Shown here: in pieces, positions 31,797 through 39,970 of the stretch
How positions within the stretch are numbered: the stretch's first letter is position 1
Layout of the letters: each line of letters starts with the position of its first letter
Notes under the pieces: model-generated
The model's input: only the letters and a program-made list of their open reading frames with translations
Database searches by the model: none
Told to the model about the DNA's origin: nothing
Assembly: GCF_004153545.1 (NCBI RefSeq)
Contig: NZ_SDVA01000007.1
Span: 62,001 to 126,000, forward strand
DNA: 64,000 nt
Reading direction: 5' to 3'
From: Serinicoccus sediminis
Lineage (GTDB): Bacteria > Actinomycetota > Actinomycetes > Actinomycetales > Dermatophilaceae
Translations under genes and position numbers: made by a program

Positions 31797-32918
31797 TCAG
31801 GTGAGGTCCTCCCGGCCGAGCTGCTGCAGCGCGGACACCACGGACCGGACGTCCTGGCAGCGCTCCCGGGTGGTGACGAGCACCGCGTCCGGGGTGTCCA
31901 CGACGACCACCCCCTCCACCCCCAGGGTCACGACGGTCCGACCCCCGCGGGCCGCGACCAGGCCGCTGGAGTCGCTGGACACGACGTCGGACGGGTCGCC
32001 CAGCACCCGCACCCCCGCGTGCCGCGGGTGCTCCTCCAGCAGCGTCGCCAGGGAGGCGAAGTCGCCGACGTCGTCCCAGCCCAGGTCCGCGGGCACCACG
32101 TCCACGTGACCGGCCTGCGCGGCGGGTTCGGCGACCGCCCGGTCGATGGAGACGGCGGGGAGCGAGCCCCATACCTCGTCCAGCCGGTCGGGCTGGCGGG
32201 CCAGCAGCCGCAGGGTGCGCACCATCTCCGGGTGCTGGGCGGCGAGCAGGTCGAGCAGGACGCCGGCGCGCACGACGAAGATGCCGGCGTTCCACAGGTG
32301 ACGACCGCCCGCGAGGTAGCGCTCGGCCACGGGCAGCTCGGGCTTCTCCACGAACGAGGCGGCGCGGCGCACGTCGGAGGCACCGGGGTGGGACCGCGGC
32401 TCGCCGACCTCGACGTAGCCGAACCCGGTCGCGGGGTAGCGGGGCCGGATGCCCAGGGTGACCAGCGCTCCGGCCCGGGCGGCCACCACCGCCTGGCGGA
32501 CGGCCTCCGCGAAGGCCTCCTCGTCGTCGATGACGTGGTCGGCCGCGAACGAGCCGAGGACGGCCTGCGGGTCGCGCCGCTCGAGCACCGCGGCGGCCCA
32601 CCCGATCGCGGGCATGGAGTCCCGGGGGGAGGGCTCGAGCAGGAGACCGTGGTCGGCCAGCTCCGGGAGCTGGAGGGCCACGGCCTCCGCGTGACCGCGG
32701 CCGGTGACGACGAGCACCCGGTCCCCGACGAGCCGGCCCACCCGGTCGACCGTCGCCTGCAGCAGAGAGCTCCCCGACCCGGTCAGGTCCTGCAGGAACT
32801 TGGGCGCGGCGCTGCGCGACAGCGGCCACAGCCGCGTGCCGGCACCCCCCGCCGGGACGACGGCGGTGAGGTCGGCGAAGGCGTCGTCGGTGCCGACCGT
32901 GCGGGGAGAGGTGCTCAC
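31797..32918 (-). CDS. manC: Mannose-1-phosphate guanylyltransferase
   Basis: 373 residues. The nucleotidyltransferase signature AGGAGTRLWPLSR (about 24-36) and FVEKPELP (about 190) are present, together with FAADHVI and WNAGIF of the mannose-1-P family. It makes GDP-mannose from GTP. Only the single catalytic domain is present, without an isomerase domain. GTG at 32918 lies 7 nt after a TAGACT box that overlaps the pyrD promoter on the other strand. Confidence 0.9.
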   Translation of the reverse strand: MSTSPRTVGTDDAFADLTAVVPAGGAGTRLWPLSRSAAPKFLQDLTGSGSSLLQATVDRVGRLVGDRVLVVTGRGHAEAVALQLPELADHGLLLEPSPRDSMPAIGWAAAVLERRDPQAVLGSFAADHVIDDEEAFAEAVRQAVVAARAGALVTLGIRPRYPATGFGYVEVGEPRSHPGASDVRRAASFVEKPELPVAERYLAGGRHLWNAGIFVVRAGVLLDLLAAQHPEMVRTLRLLARQPDRLDEVWGSLPAVSIDRAVAEPAAQAGHVDVVPADLGWDDVGDFASLATLLEEHPRHAGVRVLGDPSDVVSSDSSGLVAARGGRTVVTLGVEGVVVVDTPDAVLVTTRERCQDVRSVVSALQQLGREDLT

Positions 32919-32925
32919 CCCCGCC

Positions 32926-32935
32926 AGTCTAGGGT
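32926..32935. promoter_or_regulatory. Overlapping divergent -10 elements of manC and pyrD
   Basis: AGTCTAGGGT holds TAGACT on the minus strand (32926-32931) and TAGGGT on the plus strand (32930-32935), sharing the TA at 32930-32931. They end 7 nt from the manC GTG and 6 nt from the pyrD ATG. The whole intergenic gap is 23 nt. Confidence 0.7.
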
Positions 32936-32941
32936 TGCCCC

Positions 32942-34042
32942 ATGCCCACGTCGCTGTCGTCCGCCGGTGCCCCGCGCCGCGTCCTCGGCGCCGTGGAGCG
33001 GGTCGGCTACCGCCGGGTGCTGCGGCCCGTGGCCTGGCGCACGGACGCCGAGCGGGCTCACCACGCCACCGTCGACGCGCTCGACCTGCTGGGCCGGACC
33101 CCGCTCACCCGGGCCCTGCTCGCGGTGGGCGGCGCGGCGGTGCCGCGGGGTGCGGGCGTCGAGGTGCTGGGCCTGCGCTTCGCCCACCGAGTCGGTCTCG
33201 CGGCCGGCATGGACAAGGACGGGCGCGCGGTCCCGGCCTGGGGCGCCCTGGGCCTGGGCCACGTGGAGCTCGGCACCGTGACCCCCCGGCCGCAGCCCGG
33301 CAACCCCCGGCCCCGGCTCGTCCGGCTGCCGGCCAGCCGGGCGGTCGTCAACCGGATGGGGTTCAACAACGAGGGGGTCGAGGCGCTCGCGGCCCGGCTC
33401 CGGGCGGCCCGCTCCGCCGGTCTGGTGCGGCTGCCGGTCGGGGTCAGCATCGGCAAGAACAAGGTGACCCCCGTGGAGGAGGCCGTCGAGGACTACCTCG
33501 TATCGGTCCGCGCCCTCGCCGGGGTCGCCGACTACCTGGCGGTCAACGTCTCCTCCCCGAACACCCCCGGCCTGCGCTCGCTGCAGGACGCCGGGCCGCT
33601 GGCCGAGCTGCTCACCGCGGTCGTACGGGCCGCCGACGTGCCGGTGCTCGTCAAGGTGGCCCCCGACCTCACCGAGCCGGCGCTGGAGCAGGCGGTGGGC
33701 GTGGCGGTGGACTCCGGGGTCCGCGGTGTCATCGCGACCAACACCACCCTGTCGCGGGACGGGGTCGCGGCGGTCGACCGGGTGCGGGCCCAGGCCGAGA
33801 CCGGTGGGCTCTCCGGCGCACCCCTGACGCTGCGGGCCCGGGAGGTCGTCGGCCAGGTGCGTCGGTGGACCGACCTGCCGGTCATCGGGGTGGGTGGTGT
33901 GCTGACCGGGGCGGACGCGGCCGCGCTGGTCGACGCGGGTGCCGACCTGGTCCAGCTCTACACCGGCCTGGTGTATGCCGGGCCCGCCCTCGTCGCGGAC
34001 GCGGTGGCCGCGACGACCCTGCGCAGCTCCGGGTGGGGGTGA
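32942..34042 (+). CDS. pyrD: Dihydroorotate dehydrogenase (quinone), class 2
   Basis: 366 residues. [18 protein letters not shown] and the FMN-binding [15 protein letters not shown] near 85-120 are class 2 markers. NRMGFNNEG and [11 protein letters not shown], with the catalytic Ser, follow. The N-terminal helices would attach it to the membrane, where it passes electrons to quinone. Its last codons (GWG-stop) lie inside the first unit of the 32-bp repeat array. Confidence 0.95.
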   Translation: MPTSLSSAGAPRRVLGAVERVGYRRVLRPVAWRTDAERAHHATVDALDLLGRTPLTRALLAVGGAAVPRGAGVEVLGLRFAHRVGLAAGMDKDGRAVPAWGALGLGHVELGTVTPRPQPGNPRPRLVRLPASRAVVNRMGFNNEGVEALAARLRAARSAGLVRLPVGVSIGKNKVTPVEEAVEDYLVSVRALAGVADYLAVNVSSPNTPGLRSLQDAGPLAELLTAVVRAADVPVLVKVAPDLTEPALEQAVGVAVDSGVRGVIATNTTLSRDGVAAVDRVRAQAETGGLSGAPLTLRAREVVGQVRRWTDLPVIGVGGVLTGADAAALVDAGADLVQLYTGLVYAGPALVADAVAATTLRSSGWG

Positions 34043-34140
34043 GGGCAACCATCCGCGGCGCCCGGTGGGGGTGAGGGCAACCATGCGCGGCGCCCGGTGG
34101 GGGTGAGGGCAACCATGCGCGGCGCCCGGTGGGGCGGGGC
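34032..34140 (+). repeat. 32-bp tandem repeat array, cluster 1 (3 units plus partial)
   Basis: Units at 34032-34063, 34064-34095 and 34096-34127 plus a partial to about 34140. Each begins GGTGGGGGTGAGGGCAACCA and ends CGGCGCCC; they differ at one or two positions. The first unit supplies the pyrD stop codon. The same 32-bp period and core recur at 61166-61384. Confidence 0.95.
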
Positions 34141-34161
34141 GGGCGGTGACGGGGCCGCGCG

Positions 34162-34167
34162 TATGCT
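34162..34167 (+). promoter_or_regulatory. -10 of the amidohydrolase gene
   Basis: TATGCT just downstream of the repeat array. The transcript would start near 34174 and carry the GGAGAG ribosome site. Confidence 0.5.
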
Positions 34168-34201
34168 CGAGGGTGCCCCCAACCCCTTCCGGAGAGAGCC
34201 G

Positions 34202-35473
34202 TTGACCACCGACGCCCGCACCCAGCGCGAGACCGCCCCCGACCAGAGCGCGGGGGCGCCGTCCGGCCCCAGCCCCCTCGCCGAGGTGATGCGCCGGATC
34301 GAGGGTGTGGTCGACGGTCGGGCCGAGGAGCTGCTGCGCTGGCGCCGCGAGGTGCACCAGCACCCCGAGCTGTGCTGGACCGAGCACCGCACCACCGAGC
34401 TCGTCGCCGGGGTGCTGTCCCAGGCGGGGGCGCAGGTCCGCACGCTGCCCGGCACCGGCGCGCTGGTCGACATCGGTCACCCGGAGCCGCGCACCCGCAT
34501 CGCGCTGCGTGCGGACCTGGACGCCCTGCCCATCGAGGAGGCGACCGGTCTGCCCTTCGCCTCCACCACGGCCGGCGTCTGCCACGCCTGCGGCCACGAC
34601 GTGCACACGGTGGGGCTGCTGGGGGCCGGCCTCGCCCTGCACGAGCTGTCCGAGGAGCTGGTCGCGCGGCAGGCCGCGGTCCGGCTCGTCTTCCAGCCGG
34701 CCGAGGAGACCCACCCCGGCGGCGCCCTCAAGGTCATGGAGCAGGGCGGGCTGGACGGGGTCGACCGGATGCTGGCGGTCCACTGCGACCCCTCCGTCGA
34801 CGTCGGGCGGGTCGGCCTGCGCGTCGGACCGATCACCGCGGCGTCCGACGAGGTCCGGGTCGTCATCACCGGCCGTGGCGGGCACACCTCCCGCCCCCAC
34901 CTGACCCAGGACATCACCTACGCGCTGGCCAAGGTCGTCACCGAGGTGCCGGCGGCGCTGACCCGGCGGCTGGACCCGCGAGCGGCCGCGATCCTCGTCT
35001 GGGGCGTGGTGCGGGCGGGGGCGGCGGCCAACGTCATCCCGGCGCGCGGCGAGGCCCTCGGCACGCTGCGGATGCTGGACGCCGAGCTGTGGGACGTCGT
35101 CGAGCCCATCTTCACCGAGACCGTCGAGGCGGTGGTGGCGCCCTACGGCGTGACCGCGACCGTCGAGTACACCAAGGGTGTGCCCCCGGTGGACAACGAG
35201 AACGCGTCGGTGGTGGCGCTCTCCAAGGCGGGCATGATGCTGCTGGGCGCCGGCTCGGTGCAGCCCACCAAGCAGTCCATGGGCGGCGAGGACCTCGGGT
35301 GGTACCTCCAGCAGGTGCCCGGGGCGATGGCCCGGCTCGGGACGCGCGCCCCCGGCGGGCCGACCTACGAGCTGCACCAGGGCGACCTCGTCGTGGACGA
35401 GGGGTCGGTCCTCGTGGGCGCCAAGCTGCTCGCCGGCGCCGTGTTCACCGCGCTGGGGGAGATGCGTCCCTGA
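34202..35473 (+). CDS. M20 family amidohydrolase (AmiA/AmiB-like)
   Basis: 423 residues from TTG at 34202, chosen because GGAGAG lies 5 nt upstream; ATG at 34163 is the alternative. Metal-site motifs of M20D peptidases are present: HACGHDVHT (about 135-143), FQPAEE (about 165-170), AVHCDPS and the C-terminal GGEDLGWYLQ. Such enzymes hydrolyse N-acyl amino acids or similar amides. Related amidohydrolases sit beside the nucleoside genes in mycobacteria too. The true substrate is unknown. Confidence 0.86.
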   Translation: MTTDARTQRETAPDQSAGAPSGPSPLAEVMRRIEGVVDGRAEELLRWRREVHQHPELCWTEHRTTELVAGVLSQAGAQVRTLPGTGALVDIGHPEPRTRIALRADLDALPIEEATGLPFASTTAGVCHACGHDVHTVGLLGAGLALHELSEELVARQAAVRLVFQPAEETHPGGALKVMEQGGLDGVDRMLAVHCDPSVDVGRVGLRVGPITAASDEVRVVITGRGGHTSRPHLTQDITYALAKVVTEVPAALTRRLDPRAAAILVWGVVRAGAAANVIPARGEALGTLRMLDAELWDVVEPIFTETVEAVVAPYGVTATVEYTKGVPPVDNENASVVALSKAGMMLLGAGSVQPTKQSMGGEDLGWYLQQVPGAMARLGTRAPGGPTYELHQGDLVVDEGSVLVGAKLLAGAVFTALGEMRP

Positions 35474-35510
35474 CCGCTCCACCCCCGGGGGTGGGACGCG
35501 TGTGATGCCT

Positions 35511-35527
35511 GTGACGTCGCAGGTCAC
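35511..35527. promoter_or_regulatory. Inverted repeat upstream of the nucleoside importer
   Basis: GTGAC-N7-GTCAC, about 100 nt before the lipoprotein start, is followed by another GTCAC near 35535. It could be an operator, but no regulator can be named. A possible -10 TACCAT lies at 35590-35595. Confidence 0.3.
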
Positions 35528-35630
35528 GACTTCGTCACGTCTGGGCCGGACTCCGGGTGGCGACGCACCTACCCGTGAGTCACGAGGGTTACCATCGTCG
35601 CGTCATACCCACAGGACAAAGGAGTATCCC

Positions 35631-36800
35631 GTGCGTCGGGTCCTGAAGCTCGCAGCCGCCGGTGCGGCCGCCACCCTCGTCCTTGCCGCCTGCGGCGAGG
35701 CCCCCGAAGACAACGACACCAACGCCGGCGGCGGCGAGAGCGCCGAGAGCACCGAGGAGGGCGACGCGGCCGGTGGCGACGCCGAAGACTTCAAGGCCTG
35801 CATGGTCTCCGACTCCGGCGGGTTCGACGACCAGTCGTTCAACCAGTCCGGCAAGGAGGGCCTCGACGCGGCCGCCGAGGAGCTGGGCGTGGAGCCGGTC
35901 GAGGTCGAGTCCCAGGCGGACACCGACTACGCCACCAACGTCTCCAACCTCGTGTCCCAGGGCTGCAACATCACCATCGGGGTCGGCTTCCTGCTCGAGG
36001 ACGCGATCCAGTCGGCCGCCGAGGAGAACCCGGACACCAACTTCGCCCTCATCGACTCCGCCTTCAGCGACGCCGACTTCAACCCCGTCGAGCTGGACAA
36101 CGCCAAGCCCATCCTGTTCAACACGGCGGAGGCCAGCTACCTCGCGGGCTACCTCGCGGCGGGCATGACCGAGTCCGGCACCGTCGCCACCTTCGGCGGG
36201 CTGCAGATCCCGTCGGTGGCGGTCTTCATGGACGGCTTCTCCGACGGCGTCGACAAGTTCAACGAGGACAACGGCACCGACGTCAACCTGCTGGGCTGGG
36301 ACAAGGAGGCCCAGGAGGGCGCCTTCTCCGGTGACTTCGAGAACCAGAGCCAGGGCCAGACCCTCACCGAGCAGTTCATCTCCCAGGGCGCGGACATCGT
36401 CATGCCGGTCGCCGGGCCGGTCGGCCTCGGCGCGGCCGCGGCGGCCTCCGAGGCGGACGGCGTGCACATCATCTGGGTGGACTCCGACGGCTACCTCACC
36501 GCGTCGGAGTACTCCGACCTCATGCTCACCTCGGTCCTGAAGCAGATCGGCCCGGCGGTCGAGACCACCGTCACCGAGGCGGTCGAGGGCGGCTTCACCA
36601 ACGAGCCCTACGTCGGCACGCTGGAGAACGACGGGGTCGGCCTGGCCGAGTACCACGACATGGCCGGCGACGTCGAGGGCACGATGGTCACCGGCCCCGA
36701 CGGCGAGGAGGTGTCGCTCGCCGAGGCGGTCACCATGCTCGAGGAGATGATCGTCTCCGGGGACATCACCGTCGACTCGCCCAACAGCCCGCAGCAGTGA
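35631..36800 (+). CDS. BMP-family nucleoside-binding lipoprotein
   Basis: 389 residues. The signal peptide ends in a lipobox LAAC with Cys21, so the mature protein is lipid-anchored. An acidic Glu/Asp-rich linker (about 25-47) precedes the Bmp/PnrA domain, which shows MVSDSGGFDDQSFNQSGKEG and later PVAGPVGLGAA. PnrA/BmpA proteins bind purine and other nucleosides and deliver them to an ABC importer, encoded just downstream. GTG start with AAAGGAG 6 nt upstream. Confidence 0.92.
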   Translation: MRRVLKLAAAGAAATLVLAACGEAPEDNDTNAGGGESAESTEEGDAAGGDAEDFKACMVSDSGGFDDQSFNQSGKEGLDAAAEELGVEPVEVESQADTDYATNVSNLVSQGCNITIGVGFLLEDAIQSAAEENPDTNFALIDSAFSDADFNPVELDNAKPILFNTAEASYLAGYLAAGMTESGTVATFGGLQIPSVAVFMDGFSDGVDKFNEDNGTDVNLLGWDKEAQEGAFSGDFENQSQGQTLTEQFISQGADIVMPVAGPVGLGAAAAASEADGVHIIWVDSDGYLTASEYSDLMLTSVLKQIGPAVETTVTEAVEGGFTNEPYVGTLENDGVGLAEYHDMAGDVEGTMVTGPDGEEVSLAEAVTMLEEMIVSGDITVDSPNSPQQ

Positions 36801-36847
36801 GGTGAGGGTCTGACGGTCGGCTCCCCGACCTGCGGACCACCGCCCCG

Positions 36848-36882
36848 GTAGCGGCCCGGCCCCCCTCGGGCCGGGCCGCTAC
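36848..36882 (+). terminator. Hairpin between the binding protein and ABC genes
   Basis: A perfect 15-bp stem (GTAGCGGCCCGGCCC with its complement) and a 5-nt loop, no T-tract. It may reduce read-through so that the binding protein is made in excess. TACGCT at 36880-36885 could be an extra promoter for the ABC genes. Confidence 0.7.
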
Positions 36883-36951
36883 GCTGTCCCTCCGCACCAC
36901 CCGGTCGCGCCCGACCACCGGCGCCCGGCCCGCCCCACCCGTGAGGTAGGT

Positions 36952-36972
36952 ATGAAGCAGGTTCTGCGATGA
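36952..36972 (+). CDS. Possible six-codon leader ORF MKQVLR
   Basis: ATG at 36952 follows GAGGTAGG, a better ribosome site than the ABC gene itself has. It reads MKQVLR and stops at a TGA overlapping the ABC start (ATGA). It could load ribosomes for the ATPase gene. Confidence 0.4.
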   Translation: MKQVLR

Positions 36973-38648
36973 AGCTCGAGCTCCAGGGCATCACCAAGGT
37001 CTTCGGCTCGCTGGTCGCCAACGACCACATCGACCTCGTCGTCGAGCCCGGGGAGATCCACGCCCTGCTCGGCGAGAACGGCGCCGGCAAGTCCACCCTG
37101 ATGAACGTCCTCTACGGGCTCTACGACCCCGACGACGGGCAGATCCTGCTGGACGGCTCCCCGGCCACCTTCAAGGGGCCGGGAGACGCGGTGTCGGCGG
37201 GCATCGGGATGGTGCACCAGCACTTCATGCTCGTGCCGGTCTTCACCGTCGCCGAGTCGGTGGCCCTGGGCTACGAGCCCACCGGCGCGGGCGGGGTGCT
37301 CAGGCTGGAGGAGGCGCGCCGTCGGGTGCGCGAGATCTCCGACCGGTTCGGCTTCCAGGTCGACCCGGACGCCCGGATCGAGGACCTGCCGGTCGGGGTC
37401 CAGCAGCGGGTCGAGATCATCAAGGCGCTCTCGCGGGACGCGCAGGTGCTCATCCTCGACGAGCCCACCGCGGTCCTCACCCCGCAGGAGACCGACGAGC
37501 TCATCCGCATCATGCGCGAGCTCAAGGAGTCCGGGACCTCGATCGTCTTCATCACCCACAAGCTGCGCGAGGTCCGGGCGATCGCCGACCGGATCACCGT
37601 CATCCGGCGCGGCACGGTCGTGGGGGAGGCCAGCCCGACGTCCACCGAGACCGAGCTGGCCTCGCTCATGGTGGGTCGCTCGGTGAGCCTCACCGTCGAC
37701 AAGGAGCCGGCGCAGCCGGGCGAGGCCACGTTCGAGGTCGAGAACCTGTCCGTCGTCGCACCCAACGGGACCGTCCTCGTCGACGACATCTCCTTCGACG
37801 TGCGCGCCGGGGAGATCCTGTGCGTCGCCGGGGTCCAGGGCAACGGCCAGACCGAGCTCGCCGAGGTCATCCTCGGCATCGAGGAGCCCGACTCCGGGTC
37901 GGTCCGCCTCGACGGCGAGGACCTCCTGGGCAAGGGCGTCAAGGAGCGGCTGCGCTCGGGCATCGGCTTCGTGCCCGAGGACCGGTCGACCGACGGCGTC
38001 GTGTCCAGCTTCTCCATCGCCGAGAACCTCGTCCTCGACCTCTACGACACCCAGCCCTTCGCCCGCGGGGTGTCGATGAGCCCGGCCAAGGTCACCGCCA
38101 ACGCCGAGCAGCGCACCGAGGAGTTCGACGTCCGCTACACCTCGGTGCACGACCCCATCTCCACCCTCAGCGGCGGCAACGCGCAGAAGGTCGTGCTGGC
38201 CCGGGAGATGTCCCGGCCGCTGCGCCTGCTCGTCGCCTCGCAGCCCACCCGGGGACTGGACGTCGGCTCCATCGAGTTCGTGCACCGTCGCGTGGTCGCC
38301 GAGCGCGACCGCGGCACCCCCGTCATCATCGTCTCCACCGAGCTGGACGAGGTGCTCGGTCTGGCCGACCGGATCGCGGTGATGTACCGCGGGCGGATCG
38401 TCGGCATCGTGGACGCGAAGGGCGAGGACGGCGCCCCGGTCAACCGCGACGTGCTCGGGCTCATGATGGCCGGCGTGCCGCTCGAGGACGCCCAGCGGCA
38501 GGCGGCGGAGCACCACTCGGTGCTCGGTGCCGCCGACCTGGGCGACGACGGCCCGCGCCCCGCCGCCGAGGGTGAGACCCGGCATACCTCCGCCGAGGGT
38601 GAGACCCGGCATACCTCCGCCCCTGCGAGCACCGAGGAGCGCCCGTGA
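36969..38648 (+). CDS. Nucleoside ABC importer, double ATPase subunit
   Basis: 559 residues with two ABC cassettes. First: Walker A GENGAGKS (about 33-40), signature LPVGVQQRVEI and Walker B VLILDEPTAVL. Second: the degenerate P-loop GVQGNGQTEL, signature LSGGNAQKV and LLVASQPTRGLD. The layout is that of the BmpC/RbsA-like ATPase of nucleoside importers. The C-terminal tail contains two tandem copies of AEGETRHTS encoded by a 27-bp duplication. The start overlaps a six-codon leader ORF, and the stop overlaps the permease GTG. Confidence 0.93.
   Translation: MKLELQGITKVFGSLVANDHIDLVVEPGEIHALLGENGAGKSTLMNVLYGLYDPDDGQILLDGSPATFKGPGDAVSAGIGMVHQHFMLVPVFTVAESVALGYEPTGAGGVLRLEEARRRVREISDRFGFQVDPDARIEDLPVGVQQRVEIIKALSRDAQVLILDEPTAVLTPQETDELIRIMRELKESGTSIVFITHKLREVRAIADRITVIRRGTVVGEASPTSTETELASLMVGRSVSLTVDKEPAQPGEATFEVENLSVVAPNGTVLVDDISFDVRAGEILCVAGVQGNGQTELAEVILGIEEPDSGSVRLDGEDLLGKGVKERLRSGIGFVPEDRSTDGVVSSFSIAENLVLDLYDTQPFARGVSMSPAKVTANAEQRTEEFDVRYTSVHDPISTLSGGNAQKVVLAREMSRPLRLLVASQPTRGLDVGSIEFVHRRVVAERDRGTPVIIVSTELDEVLGLADRIAVMYRGRIVGIVDAKGEDGAPVNRDVLGLMMAGVPLEDAQRQAAEHHSVLGAADLGDDGPRPAAEGETRHTSAEGETRHTSAPASTEERP
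38565..38618 (+). repeat. 27-bp in-frame tandem duplication
   Basis: Two identical 27-bp copies (38565-38591 and 38592-38618) encode AEGETRHTS twice at the end of the ATPase. Each contains the GGCATACC octamer common in this window. Confidence 0.95.
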
Positions 38649-39970
38649 GCGACCAGACCCCCGGCCACACCCCCGAGCGTCCGGACGCCGGCGAGGAGCA
38701 GTCCGTCGCGGCGACGCCGCCCGGGGAGACCGGCGGCCCCACCGTGCGCGAGCAGGAGCGCCCCGGCGTGCTCCAGCAGATCCTGGGGGGCAGCGCCCTC
38801 ATGTCGGTGCTCGCCGTCGTGCTGGCGCTGTTCATCGGCGGGCTGCTCATCGCGTTCGCCGACGAGGACACGAGAGAGGCCGCGACCTACTTCTTCGCCC
38901 GGCCCCTCGACACCATCTCGGCCGGGTGGACGGCGATGGCCGAGGCCTACGTCGCGATGTTCCGCGGGTCGGTCTTCGACTGGCAGGCGGCGACCTTCGC
39001 CGGGGCGGTCAAGCCGCTGACCGAGTCGATGGTCTTCGCCATCCCGCTCATCCTCGCCGGCCTCGGCATCGCCGTGGGCTTCCGGGCCGGGCTGTTCAAC
39101 ATCGGTGCCCAGGGTCAGATCATCGTCGGCGCGATCGTCGCCGCCTGGCTGGGCTTCGCCTTCGACCTGCCGCCGGTGATCCACCTGCTCGTCGCCATCC
39201 TCGGTGGCGCGATCGGCGGGGCGGTATGGGGTGGCATCCCGGGTGTCCTCAAGGCCCGGTTCGGCGCCAACGAGGTGATCGTCACGATCATGCTCAACTA
39301 CATCGCGGTCTACCTCATCAGCTACATCCTCAAGCAGCCGGGCTTCAACCCCGGCCGCACCGGGCAGCGCAGCCCGGCCGTCAGCCCGGACGCCACCTAC
39401 CCGCTGCTCGTGCCGCAGTGGCTGTGGCCGGACAACGGCTTCCGCCTGCACTGGGGCTTCGTCGTCGCGATCCTCGCGACCGTCTTCGTGTGGTGGCTCA
39501 TGGAGCGGTCCACGGTCGGCTTCCAGATCCGCGCGGTCGGCGCCAACCCGGCCGCGGCCCGCACCGCCGGCATGTCGGTCGGCCGGATCACCGTCATCAC
39601 CATGGTGGTCGCCGGTGCCCTGGCCGGCCTCGCGGCGACCGGGCAGGTGCTCGGCACCGAGCGCTCGCTGACCGCGGGCGTGGCCGCGTCCTTCGGCTTC
39701 GACGCGATCACCGTCGCGCTCCTCGGTCGCTCGCGGCCCTGGGGCACCTTCTTCGCCGGGCTGCTCTTCGGGGCGCTCAAGGCCGGAGGCTTCCTCATGC
39801 AGTCGCTGACCTCCACCCCGATCGACATCGTCCTCGTGGTGCAGTCGCTCATCGTGCTGTTCATCGCCGCGCCCCCGCTGGTGCGCACCGTCTTCCGGCT
39901 GCCCGACCCCGACCGGAGGCGACGGCGCAAGGCCGGCCCCGGCACGACCCCCCAGGAGGCGACGGCATGA
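38645..39970 (+). CDS. Nucleoside ABC importer permease 1
   Basis: 441 residues of the BPD_transp_2 family: a charged Pro/Glu-rich cytoplasmic N-terminus of about 45 residues, then about nine to ten membrane segments. The conserved cytoplasmic loop contacting the ATPase includes RAVGANPAAARTAGM (about 298-312). GLFNIGAQGQ is typical of nucleoside-type permeases. GTGA overlap with the ATPase gene and ATGA overlap with permease 2. Confidence 0.92.
   Translation: MSDQTPGHTPERPDAGEEQSVAATPPGETGGPTVREQERPGVLQQILGGSALMSVLAVVLALFIGGLLIAFADEDTREAATYFFARPLDTISAGWTAMAEAYVAMFRGSVFDWQAATFAGAVKPLTESMVFAIPLILAGLGIAVGFRAGLFNIGAQGQIIVGAIVAAWLGFAFDLPPVIHLLVAILGGAIGGAVWGGIPGVLKARFGANEVIVTIMLNYIAVYLISYILKQPGFNPGRTGQRSPAVSPDATYPLLVPQWLWPDNGFRLHWGFVVAILATVFVWWLMERSTVGFQIRAVGANPAAARTAGMSVGRITVITMVVAGALAGLAATGQVLGTERSLTAGVAASFGFDAITVALLGRSRPWGTFFAGLLFGALKAGGFLMQSLTSTPIDIVLVVQSLIVLFIAAPPLVRTVFRLPDPDRRRRRKAGPGTTPQEATA

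Noticed and set aside
34032-34140. Short repeat array as a CRISPR or as coding repeats
   Set aside because: No spacers between units, and a 32-bp period is not a multiple of three, so it cannot encode a regular peptide repeat.
32915-35527. 870-codon minus-strand frame opposite pyrD and the amidohydrolase
   Set aside because: Antisense shadow of two clear genes and of the repeat array; no recognisable protein.
35511-35527. CRP/cAMP site upstream of the nucleoside importer
   Set aside because: The TGTGA and TCACG halves are too far apart for the N6 spacing of a CRP site. Kept only as an unnamed inverted repeat.
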